A stretch of 64,000 nt of DNA from an uncultured Clostridia bacterium. Its GTDB lineage: Bacteria; Bacillota; Clostridia; UBA1381. The notes beneath the pieces are model-generated. The model searched no databases. It worked only from the letters and a program-made list of their open reading frames with translations, and had not been told where the DNA came from. Where the stretch lies: positions 1 through 64,000 of the forward strand of contig CAKSDE010000005.1 of the NCBI GenBank assembly GCA_934444735.1, in the 5' to 3' direction. Of the stretch, positions 42,712-50,271 are shown in pieces (the stretch's first letter is position 1; every line of letters begins with the position of its first letter). Made by a program: the position numbers and the translations under genes.

Positions 42712-43077
42712 ATGTTTGATTTATTTACAACTGTTTTTGCCGAACCCGCAGCAACAGGAACAACTTCAACCGCACAGCAGGGAGGCGTTGCCGGCACGAT
42801 TATGTCATTGGCACCGATTTTGATTTTGCTGGTGCTTATGTATTTCATGCTTATCCGTCCGCAGAAAAAACAGCAGAAGGAAATGCAGAAAATGCTCTCG
42901 GCTCTCACAGTAGGCGATAAGGTTGTCACAATCGGCGGAATCTGCGGCAAGGTTGTCAAGATAAAGGACGAATTTGTCTGGATCGAAACCGGCAAGAACA
43001 CCGATGAGGGCGTAAAATCATGCTTAAAGTTTGAGAGAAGCGCTGTAAAGTCGGTTGACAAGAAAATAGAAGAATAA
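42712..43077 (+). CDS. yajC: preprotein translocase subunit YajC
   Basis: A 121-residue protein: a short N-terminus, one membrane helix (about 27-47) ending YFMLIRPQKKQQKEMQKML, then the cytoplasmic YajC domain (ALTVGDKVVTIGGICGKVVKI). It associates with SecDF. The ATG at 42712 has AAAGGA upstream; an in-frame TTG at 42691 is less likely. Confidence 0.93.
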   Translation: MFDLFTTVFAEPAATGTTSTAQQGGVAGTIMSLAPILILLVLMYFMLIRPQKKQQKEMQKMLSALTVGDKVVTIGGICGKVVKIKDEFVWIETGKNTDEGVKSCLKFERSAVKSVDKKIEE

Positions 43078-43078
43078 A

Positions 43079-43127
43079 AAACCTCACTCCGTAATATATA
43101 TTATTAGAATATATTTTACGGAGGTTT
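43079..43127 (+). terminator. terminator-like hairpin that contains the next gene's ribosome site
   Basis: AAACCT, CCGTAA and ATATAT on the left pair with ATATAT, TTACGG and AGGTTT on the right (with a short bulge), followed by T7. The right arm holds the GGAGG of the gene at 43132, so the structure could terminate and also mask translation. Confidence 0.6.
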
Positions 43128-43131
43128 TTTT

Positions 43132-43509
43132 ATGGCTGAAAAAAGTTCTCTCAATTATAAAGCACTGATTAAGGGTATATTATTTTCGCTCCTTATAACG
43201 GTTCTTCTGATTGTTATAATCACGCTCATCTGCTATTTCGGCAATATCTCGGAAAAAATTCTCGGGCTTATGCTTTTTGCCGCGTCCGGAATAAGCGTAT
43301 TTGTCAGCAGTCTGTTCTTGGCAAAAAGCGTAAAAAAAGCGGGCTTTATCTACGGCTCTTTAAACGGACTCGGATATTTTGTACTTATCCTTGCCGCGTC
43401 CATATGCTTTTCGGGCAAATTCTCACCGTCGGCGCAAATTTTCACCATGCTCGCCGCAACCTTTTTCTCGGGTGCTTTAGGCGGTGTAATCGGAATCAAT
43501 AACCAGTAA
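43132..43509 (+). CDS. TIGR04086-family membrane protein
   Basis: A 125-residue protein with four predicted helices (about 15-37, 42-62, 70-92, 100-120). The pattern and its position directly after yajC fit the TIGR04086/YrzE family of Firmicutes, whose function is unknown. The start codon follows a T7 run; the ribosome site is within the preceding hairpin. Confidence 0.82.
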   Translation: MAEKSSLNYKALIKGILFSLLITVLLIVIITLICYFGNISEKILGLMLFAASGISVFVSSLFLAKSVKKAGFIYGSLNGLGYFVLILAASICFSGKFSPSAQIFTMLAATFFSGALGGVIGINNQ

Positions 43510-43527
43510 TCAGTAAACTTAAAATGG

Positions 43528-43559
43528 GGCTGTAAAAAATCAATTGATTTTTTACAGCC
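43528..43559. terminator. 32-bp perfect palindrome terminator
   Basis: GGCTGTAAAAAATCAA followed by its exact complement; same ATCAATTGAT core as the palindromes at 4963 and 62915. It ends the yajC unit and starts the following repeat. Confidence 0.75.
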
Positions 43560-43574
43560 TTTGCTTTTTTTGAA

Positions 43575-43785
43575 GGGGATAGGAAAAAAGCTTTGGAATT
43601 AACAAACTGAGCCAAAACTTTGGTTTTGGCTCAGTTTGTTGATAGCAAGAAAAGAAATAATTTTACGAAAAATCATATTTTTTGATTTTTCTGCCTTAGC
43701 TAAATCGAACTACAATATTTATATTTCTTGTAACATTTACTTTTTTTCTTCTTTTCTTGCGTTCCGGAGTTTTTTAACCTCCCCA
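43575..43785. repeat. nested-hairpin intergenic repeat, copy 2
   Basis: Contains AAAAAGCTTTGGAATTAAC, then a near-perfect hairpin AACAAACTGAGCCAAAAC/GTTTTGGCTCAGTTTGTT, then GCAAGAAAAG...CTTTTCTTGC enclosing about 90 AT-rich bases, and ends GTTCCGGAGTTTTTTAACC. Long identical tracts are shared with 5015-5165. No coding sequence. Confidence 0.7.
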
Positions 43786-43790
43786 TTTAT

Positions 43791-44672
43791 TTACGCTTTC
43801 TTTTCAACTGCGATCCATACCTCACAGGTATAGTCCGGATTTTCCACATCTGCCGACGGATAGCTTTCTATCTCTATTCCGCACGGCTTATATTCGCTTG
43901 CCGCGAAAAATTCGGTACAGATATATTTATACACCTTTTGAAATGCCTCGGGCATCTTGCCCTTGCACTGAAATACCGCATAGGTATGCGCCGGGATTCT
44001 CTCGACTGTCAGATAATCCTCCTCGATTTTCGCTCTGTTATAGTGTGCGCCGATTCCGTACGGGAAATCACTTCCCACATCAGTATCATCAGCACCGAAG
44101 CTGATGCCTATAATGCACTTACCGAAAATGTTATCTTCGGGAATATACTTGCATACCGCAGGGATAGTCCCGTCCGTGCTGCATTCGCCCCAAAACTTCG
44201 ATATTTGCGCCGTTGTAATCTCATGCCCTTTCGGAAAACGCTTTTTCCTCAAAATCACATCAAAAGCTTCCTTGTTTTCAATTCTGTAGTCCATAGTAGT
44301 ACCTCCGTGTAATATAAGTTTTACGGAAAGTCTGGAAAAAGATTTAAGATTGGCGCCGTTTTTCGCCTCGCTCGGAGTTACGCCGTGAAAACGCGTAAAG
44401 GCTCTGGAAAAGCTCTCGGGGGTTTCATATCCGTACTTTAAGGCAACATCTATTACCTTTGCATTTGTTGCCGCAAGCTCGCCGCCGGCAAGCGAAAGCC
44501 TGCGCAATCGGATATAATCGCCCAGTGAAAATCCGCATATCACGCCGAACACGCGCTGAAAATGAAAGCTTGACGAATATGCACATCTTGCGACCTTATC
44601 ATAATCGATCTGCTCGGTGATATGCTCCTCCACATAATCAAGCGCACGCTGAATGCCCGTTGTCCAATCCAT
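43791..44672 (-). CDS. AraC-family regulator with GyrI-like effector domain
   Basis: A 293-residue regulator. The N-terminal AraC double helix-turn-helix (residues about 5-105: YDKVARCAYSSSFHFQRVF, VIDVALKYGYETPESFSRAFTRFHGVTPSEAKN) is followed by a GyrI/AraE effector-binding domain (about 125-290), the Rob/SoxS-like layout that binds hydrophobic or drug-like molecules. GGGAG precedes the ATG. It follows the sirtuin gene by 80 bp on the same strand. Confidence 0.92.
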   Translation of the reverse strand: MDWTTGIQRALDYVEEHITEQIDYDKVARCAYSSSFHFQRVFGVICGFSLGDYIRLRRLSLAGGELAATNAKVIDVALKYGYETPESFSRAFTRFHGVTPSEAKNGANLKSFSRLSVKLILHGGTTMDYRIENKEAFDVILRKKRFPKGHEITTAQISKFWGECSTDGTIPAVCKYIPEDNIFGKCIIGISFGADDTDVGSDFPYGIGAHYNRAKIEEDYLTVERIPAHTYAVFQCKGKMPEAFQKVYKYICTEFFAASEYKPCGIEIESYPSADVENPDYTCEVWIAVEKKA

Positions 44673-44752
44673 AATTCTCTCCCCTTTCTCTTCGTTGACT
44701 TAATTATACCAAAAACAAGAAACCGTTTCATGATATTTTGTGCGCACACCTG

Positions 44753-45496
44753 TCAGATTCCCAAAATCTTCATGGTTTCGGCAAAAGTCTTTCCAATGCT
44801 CTCTCTTATAATAAGATCGGCATTTTTATCATAGTCGGTTGCGCTCATGTTAATCATAACGACATACTTGCCGTTAAAATAGCGCACGAATGTATTTGCA
44901 GGGCTTACCGCCAAAGATGTTCCGCCGACAATCAGCATATCGGCATTTGAAATATATTCTATGGATTTTCCGATCACATCTTCATCGAGCATTTCCTGAT
45001 AAAGCACAACCTTCGGCTTTGCCAATCCGCCGCAATGCTCACATTTCGGGATTTTCCCAACTTTTATTTGCTCTATCGCGCCGTCAACCGATCTTTTGCA
45101 CTCTGTGCAGTAAAACTCCGATGCCGTCCCATGCAGCTCGAAAACATTCTTACTCCCCGCTTTCTGGTGCAGACCGTCTATATTCTGCGTGATTACCGCT
45201 TTTACCTTTCCGCGCTCCTCAAGCCTCGCCAAAGCCTTGTGTGCGTCATTCGGCAAAACGTCCGCAATGAAATACTTTCTGTAAAAATCATAGAAAATAT
45301 CGGTATGCTCAAAAAAGAAGCTGTGGCTTAATATTTCTTCGGGCGACACACCGTACTCTTTAACGGTATTATAGAGTCCGTCGCGGCTGCGGTAATCCTT
45401 GACGCCGCTCTCGGTAGAAACCCCGGCTCCCCCGAAAAATACAATATTTTCGCATTTCTTTATCATTTGCGCAAATTCGCGAATCTGTTCTTCCAT
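44753..45496 (-). CDS. NAD-dependent protein deacylase, SIR2 family
   Basis: A 247-residue sirtuin. NAD-binding GAGVSTESGVKDYRS, TQNIDGLH and catalytic His122 (FELHGT) are present, with a zinc site of Cys130, Cys133, Cys152 and Cys155, and the C-terminal VGGTSLAVSPA. It likely removes acyl groups from lysines on metabolic enzymes. AAAGGAG precedes the ATG. A five-hairpin repeat is inserted 28 bp upstream of its start, between it and the PfkB kinase gene. Confidence 0.94.
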   Translation of the reverse strand: MEEQIREFAQMIKKCENIVFFGGAGVSTESGVKDYRSRDGLYNTVKEYGVSPEEILSHSFFFEHTDIFYDFYRKYFIADVLPNDAHKALARLEERGKVKAVITQNIDGLHQKAGSKNVFELHGTASEFYCTECKRSVDGAIEQIKVGKIPKCEHCGGLAKPKVVLYQEMLDEDVIGKSIEYISNADMLIVGGTSLAVSPANTFVRYFNGKYVVMINMSATDYDKNADLIIRESIGKTFAETMKILGI

Positions 45497-45524
45497 CGTA
45501 TATCAGCTCCTTTATATAATAGAT

Positions 45525-45739
45525 TAGGTAATTGTAAAATGTTAATTTTACAATTACTTACAATTCTTATGGGAGGTATCGGGGGTGCCAACCCCTGATT
45601 TATAATCAAAAATGACGACATGTGCGTCATTTTTGGCTGAAATAAAAAGTTTCAACCTGTCGTAAAATTAAAATCAGCCGGAACTTTTTATTTCTACCTA
45701 AGAATTTTAATTGGAAAACGTTAGTTTTCCAATTACCTA
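45525..45739 (-). mobile_element. five-hairpin MITE-like element, copy 2
   Basis: A 215-bp inverse-oriented relative of the element at 20109-20322, with the same TAGGTAATTG/CAATTACCTA ends and all five hairpins. Flanks TATAATAGAT (45515-45524) and TATAATAGGT (45740-45749) match at nine of ten bases, suggesting a target duplication. The first stem is better paired here (G-C where copy 1 has T/C), the fourth has one mismatch, and the fifth loop differs (TAAC against TTGC). It lies in a transcribed gap, in the same orientation relative to the downstream gene as copy 1. Confidence 0.78.
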
Positions 45740-45757
45740 TATAATAGGTAAAAAGAA

Positions 45758-46780
45758 TTATCTTACCATCTCATCCTGTCTGCCTATCGTCTTGTGCGAT
45801 TTTATAACGCTAATAATTTCATCAATGCTGCTCGCTGCCATATCGCCGATTACGGTATTTTTAACAGCGGACGAGGCATTTCCGATCTCGAGTGCTTTTT
45901 CCACATCACCGGTTGTTATAAGTCCGTACAACACTCCCGAAAGATACGCATCTCCGCTGCCGATTCGGTCGACAACCTCTATATTATTGTACGGCTTTTC
46001 CTCATAGAATTTACCGTCAAAATAAATCTTTGAATTGAAGTTATGGCGCATCGGGGATACAACCTCACGGCGCGTAGTCGCAACAAGCTTGCAGCCGTAG
46101 TCGTCGGCATATCCTTTCATAATCTCCTCTAAAGTGCCGCTCCTTTTTAACATTCTTCTCGACGTTTCCTCCGAAACAAAGAGAAAATCGACATATTCAA
46201 ACACCTTCTCGATTACACTCTTCGCCTCCTCCTCGCTCCAGAGCGCCGCCCTGTAATTAACGTCAAAGGATATCATCGCACCTGCGTCATGAAAACGCTT
46301 TATGATTTCGAGCGCTATTTTCTGCAAATCTTTATCGATCGCAAGCGTTATACTGCTTATATGAAAGATTTTCGTTTTGCTGTATATATCGTCGGGAAGC
46401 TCATTATAGTGCAGCGAGCACATTGATGAGCGCTCGCGGTCGTATATAACCGAGGACTTTCTCGGATATGCGCCGCTCTCATAATAGTATACTCCCAAGC
46501 GCGCCGCATCGCTTGTATCGTACACGATATAATCATCGCTTACATTCCCGTAACGAATCTTGTTTCGGACAAAATGCCCGATCTTATTTTGCGGCAGCTT
46601 TGTTATAATCGCCGAGCGCACACCGAGCATCGCCGCGCCAGAAACAACGTTCAGCTCACTTCCGCCGACATTCTTTTCAAATGTTTCGCTCTGTGAAATC
46701 TTCTCTTTTCCCGGAGATGAAAGCCTTAGCATCACCTCTCCCATTCCGATTATATCAAATTCCGTATCCTTTTTAAACAT
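45758..46780 (-). CDS. PfkB-family carbohydrate kinase (2-keto-3-deoxygluconate kinase-like)
   Basis: A 340-residue ribokinase-fold sugar kinase: N-terminal FDIIGMGEVMLRLSSPG, sugar-binding GGSELNVVSGAAMLG, and the C-terminal anion hole and base VVDRIGSGDAYLSGVLYG. The N-terminal region is like KdgK, so 2-keto-3-deoxygluconate (from uronic acid breakdown) is a good guess but not proven. It is last in a four-gene unit with a CE15-like esterase, consistent with glucuronate use. Confidence 0.88.
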   Translation of the reverse strand: MFKKDTEFDIIGMGEVMLRLSSPGKEKISQSETFEKNVGGSELNVVSGAAMLGVRSAIITKLPQNKIGHFVRNKIRYGNVSDDYIVYDTSDAARLGVYYYESGAYPRKSSVIYDRERSSMCSLHYNELPDDIYSKTKIFHISSITLAIDKDLQKIALEIIKRFHDAGAMISFDVNYRAALWSEEEAKSVIEKVFEYVDFLFVSEETSRRMLKRSGTLEEIMKGYADDYGCKLVATTRREVVSPMRHNFNSKIYFDGKFYEEKPYNNIEVVDRIGSGDAYLSGVLYGLITTGDVEKALEIGNASSAVKNTVIGDMAASSIDEIISVIKSHKTIGRQDEMVR

Positions 46781-46805
46781 AAATCTCGCCTCTTTAAAAA
46801 AAATT

Positions 46806-47645
46806 TTATACTCCTCTGAATCCTCTGCCTATAATTTCGCTGCTTGTGGTAACTATCATAAATGCGTGCGGATCGAGTTTTTTCACCTTTTCTTTAAGGC
46901 TCAAAGCCTGCGCTCTTCTGCACACGGTATGTATCATCTTCTTATCCGAATGAGTGTACTCACCGACCGCGTCCTGCACCGTAACACCGTGGTGCAGCTC
47001 AACCATAATATATTCCGCAATTTCTCTGTATTTTGTGGTTATTACGATAAAATACTTGCAGCTGTTTAAGCTTTCTATTACGCCGTCTACTATAAACGCT
47101 TTTGCAAAAAGTCCAAGCATCGAAAAAAGTCCGGTTTTTATATCGAATATGAAAAACGCACACCCCGCAATCAGGAAATCACTGCATAAAAGCGCTTTTC
47201 CGACATTCATTTTAGTGTACTTTTTGAGTATCAGCGCGACTATATCCGTTCCGCCCGAGGACGCTCCGAAATTAAATATCAAAGCCGAGCCGATTGCTGT
47301 TAAAAGCATCGCATAGATAAGCTCCAAAAGCGCCTGGTCTGTAATCGGGTGCGAAAGAGGTATGATATGCTCAAGTCCCCACGTCATAAAGGAAAAAAGC
47401 AGGCTGCAATAGACTGTTTTTACACCGGTATCCTTACCCAGGAACAAAAAACCCGCCAGAAGCAGCATCACATTCACTATCGTTATCCATTCTCCCGGAG
47501 ATATCGGCGTAATCTTACCCAAAAGCGTTCCGATACCGCTCACACCGCCGGTTGAAAATCCGTTCGGTATCTTGAAAAAATATACCCCGGCGGTAAGAAG
47601 AATCGTTCCTAAGGTTATGTAGATCATATTTTTAAATGTTTTCAT
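46806..47645 (-). CDS. YitT family membrane protein
   Basis: A 279-residue protein with five to six membrane helices in the first about 190 residues and a C-terminal cytoplasmic DUF2179 domain (FIVITTKYREIAEYIMVELHHGVTVQDAVGEY). Substrate unknown. The ATG at 47645 overlaps the stop of the CapA-like gene by four bases; a TTG five codons upstream was rejected for lack of a site. Confidence 0.9.
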   Translation of the reverse strand: MKTFKNMIYITLGTILLTAGVYFFKIPNGFSTGGVSGIGTLLGKITPISPGEWITIVNVMLLLAGFLFLGKDTGVKTVYCSLLFSFMTWGLEHIIPLSHPITDQALLELIYAMLLTAIGSALIFNFGASSGGTDIVALILKKYTKMNVGKALLCSDFLIAGCAFFIFDIKTGLFSMLGLFAKAFIVDGVIESLNSCKYFIVITTKYREIAEYIMVELHHGVTVQDAVGEYTHSDKKMIHTVCRRAQALSLKEKVKKLDPHAFMIVTTSSEIIGRGFRGV

Positions 47646-48817
47646 TTTTCGTCCTCGCAAAAGTCCGGGAGCTCATAATTTTGAAGCATTCTTATATATC
47701 CGTCATACTTTTCCAAACCGTCGAGCGCATTTTCGCAGTACGCTTTATAAAATGTTGCCATAAGCTCCGCATGGCTCTCGCATGTATAGGAATTTCTTAT
47801 ATAAAGAGTATGCTCCGAATCGGGCGCTTTACTGCCTCTTTCTTCAAAATCCGTCATTTCCTCCATATACTGCTTTGCCCACGCAAGAGTCATATTATCA
47901 TACAGCTTTTCTTTTGAAATAATCCCCGATATGCAATCGATATATTTTAAAAATCTGTCCTTTTCATCATTATTTAGGATATGTATCTCACTGCCGTCAA
48001 ATGTTTGATGATACGGGATCATTTCAGTTTTTATCGGCTTGTCCTTTTCGATTTTTAAAAGCACCATGTACCCATACTCCCACATTCCGTTCGGCGCTTT
48101 CGCCGCCATGTAGAAATTGCCGGTGCCGTAATATATCGGAACACCGTTATAAATTTCAAACCCTTGAGGGCAATGTGCATGGGATAGAACAATTGCGTCC
48201 GCACCGCACTCCGCAAAGAAATGACACATCTTTATCATGCCCTTTCTCGGCACGGGATTAGTTTCGTTTCCGCCGTGCATGAATAAAATCACTTTATCGG
48301 CATTTTCCTTTGCCGTCTTTATAATGTGCGAGGTAGCATAATAGTCCATACCTGCCATACCTGCGCGGTTTTTCTCGGCAATCCCGAACTCATGCTCGGC
48401 GCAGTTTACAATTGCAAGCTTTACGCCGTTTCTCTCGATATATAAAGGCTTTTGCGCCTCCTCTTCGTTTTCTCCCGCGCCGACCGTCTGCAAGCCGAGA
48501 GTTTTCAGTACCTTTAACGTATCTAAAATCCCTTTTTCGCCATAGTCACCCATGTGGTTATTCGCGCACGCGGCAATATCAAAGCCGAAACCCTTTACAA
48601 AGCTTACCGTTTCGGGTTTTGACTTCAAATTCGGGCCGGATTTTTTTATCGGCTCGCTATCCTCGGAATAAACCGTTTCGATATTTACCATAGCAGCATC
48701 ATACGATTTTACAATCGCACGCACCTCTTTTGTTATTTCCTCGGCTTTATCATATAAATCCTCCGCCGACAAGCGCGGGCACAAATCACCCGCAATAAGC
48801 AAATTAAATATTCCCAT
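47642..48817 (-). CDS. CapA-like (poly-gamma-glutamate biosynthesis) metallophosphoesterase-fold protein
   Basis: A 391-residue CapA/PGA_cap protein without signal peptide. Fold landmarks are IAGDLCPR, AAMVNIETVYSE, AACANNHMGDYGEKGILDTLKVLKTLGLQTVGAG, FMHGGNETNPVP and VLSHAHCPQGFEIYNGVPIYYGTGNF. The metal-ligand residues Asp, Glu, Asn-His and His are in place. The usual capsule partners (CapB/C) are absent, so it is probably a hydrolase acting in this operon rather than capsule assembly. Confidence 0.88.
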   Translation of the reverse strand: MGIFNLLIAGDLCPRLSAEDLYDKAEEITKEVRAIVKSYDAAMVNIETVYSEDSEPIKKSGPNLKSKPETVSFVKGFGFDIAACANNHMGDYGEKGILDTLKVLKTLGLQTVGAGENEEEAQKPLYIERNGVKLAIVNCAEHEFGIAEKNRAGMAGMDYYATSHIIKTAKENADKVILFMHGGNETNPVPRKGMIKMCHFFAECGADAIVLSHAHCPQGFEIYNGVPIYYGTGNFYMAAKAPNGMWEYGYMVLLKIEKDKPIKTEMIPYHQTFDGSEIHILNNDEKDRFLKYIDCISGIISKEKLYDNMTLAWAKQYMEEMTDFEERGSKAPDSEHTLYIRNSYTCESHAELMATFYKAYCENALDGLEKYDGYIRMLQNYELPDFCEDEK

Positions 48818-48878
48818 TTTTATCTTCCTCCAAAAATTTTCTTACAAATTGTACTCAATCCCTATCTATAAGCCTTAC

Positions 48879-49958
48879 TTACATCTTTTTCTGCAAAAAA
48901 TCCAGATACATCTTCCAGTCAAACGCATCTATGCCGTGTTCACCGGTTTTTACATGGTATCCGATTGTTCCGTCATGGTATGCCTTATTTATCTCAACCG
49001 GCTCATCGGGCAGGATAACGCCGTCTTTTCCGTAAAGCGCATACGCCTCGCCCGCCATTCGGCATGAAAGACGCTCTGCTTTAGGATCCGCCCAACCGTC
49101 CTCGCTTGAGCTTGCCACATAGCAAAGGCGTGGCGCCATTGCCGCAATCAGCATATGCTGGTCGGTCGGGAGCATTTCTTCACGGTCGTTAAATTTATGA
49201 TAATTGTTGCAGAACCAATCAGTTATGTTTATATCCTTTATATGCTCGCCCTCTTTGGTTCTGTGCATAGCGGCTCCCGTACACCCGGAATCGTTCGAGA
49301 TTGCACAATATATACGAGTGTCTGTCGCACCGCACCAAAGGGCTGTTTTTCCGCCTCTTGAATGACCTATAACCGTGACTTTTTTGTCGTCTATCCTATC
49401 ATCGGTTTCTATGTAGTCCATAACTCTCGATGCACCCCAGCTCCATGCCGAGATTGTCGCCCATGAGTTATCCTTTCTTTCCGTTTCAAATAACGGATAT
49501 ATCCCCTCTTTATAGTTTGCTTTATGCTCCCAGTCAGGTGCAAGCTTTCTTGTCGGCATGATGAATACGGCAAATCCGCGCGAGATAATTTCTCGGATAT
49601 CCACGTTCTCGCACTCTATGCTATCGTCCAAATTACACTTATCCTCCTGAAATTCATGCATTACATATATAAATGCAGGCACTTTTTCCTTTTTGTCATT
49701 CGGAAGATACGCATAAACATCAAACGAGTAACCCTTAAAACAAACTTCTATCTTTTCAAAAAGAATGTTTTTTTCTCCGAATCCGTCCTCTTTTCTCACG
49801 GTTTTAAAATGCAAATCGTCCGGTCTTTCGACAGGTCTTACGCCGTAAATATATTCGGACATTAAGTTCATAATCTCGGGACGTCTGAAATTTTCCCAGT
49901 CCTCTTTATTTGTAATTTTTTCACCGCTTATTGTCGTTAAAAGTTCAGGTATTTTCAT
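48879..49958 (-). CDS. alpha/beta hydrolase, CE15 glucuronoyl-esterase-like
   Basis: A 359-residue esterase. The nucleophile elbow is VIGHSRGGKTALWCGA (Ser200), followed by SNDSGCTGAAMHR and a C-terminal GEHGIDAFDW segment that likely carries the catalytic His (about 341). These match bacterial CE15 glucuronoyl esterases and related acetyl xylan esterases. No signal peptide is visible, so it would act on imported oligosaccharides. The start at 49958 has AAAGGA upstream. First gene of the unit with the CapA-like, YitT and PfkB genes. Confidence 0.82.
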   Translation of the reverse strand: MKIPELLTTISGEKITNKEDWENFRRPEIMNLMSEYIYGVRPVERPDDLHFKTVRKEDGFGEKNILFEKIEVCFKGYSFDVYAYLPNDKKEKVPAFIYVMHEFQEDKCNLDDSIECENVDIREIISRGFAVFIMPTRKLAPDWEHKANYKEGIYPLFETERKDNSWATISAWSWGASRVMDYIETDDRIDDKKVTVIGHSRGGKTALWCGATDTRIYCAISNDSGCTGAAMHRTKEGEHIKDINITDWFCNNYHKFNDREEMLPTDQHMLIAAMAPRLCYVASSSEDGWADPKAERLSCRMAGEAYALYGKDGVILPDEPVEINKAYHDGTIGYHVKTGEHGIDAFDWKMYLDFLQKKM

Positions 49959-50271
49959 ATTTTCTTTTCCTTTCTCGGCATATGTTTTTTTCTGTATTTT
50001 TAATGCCGCCACTATTATATCACAATGAGTTTTTATGTCAATAACAAAAGCAAAAAAAAATCAAACTTTTTTTGCTTAAGAGCGCTGAAAAAGTCGGTCA
50101 GCAAATTAATACGCGGATCAGAAAAAAATTTTTCATTTTTTTGCAACCTTTTCCATGTCTTTTCGGTATTATATATGTAAGGGCATTTACATGCCGCAAA
50201 ATATATGTTATAATTAATGTGGGGATGTTAAAAAGCTCCGGAACTAAAAAAAGAAAAAGGGAGGAATCACT
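49959..50271. other. intergenic region upstream of the SLH protein gene
   Basis: Holds the SLH gene promoter and, at 50220-50246, a reverse-oriented piece of the nested-hairpin repeat end (GTTAAAAAGCTCCGGAAC). The rest is AT-rich with no gene. Confidence 0.55.
50186..50214 (+). promoter_or_regulatory. promoter of the SLH-domain gene
   Basis: TTTACA (50186-50191), a 17-base spacer and TATAAT (50209-50214). Confidence 0.65.
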
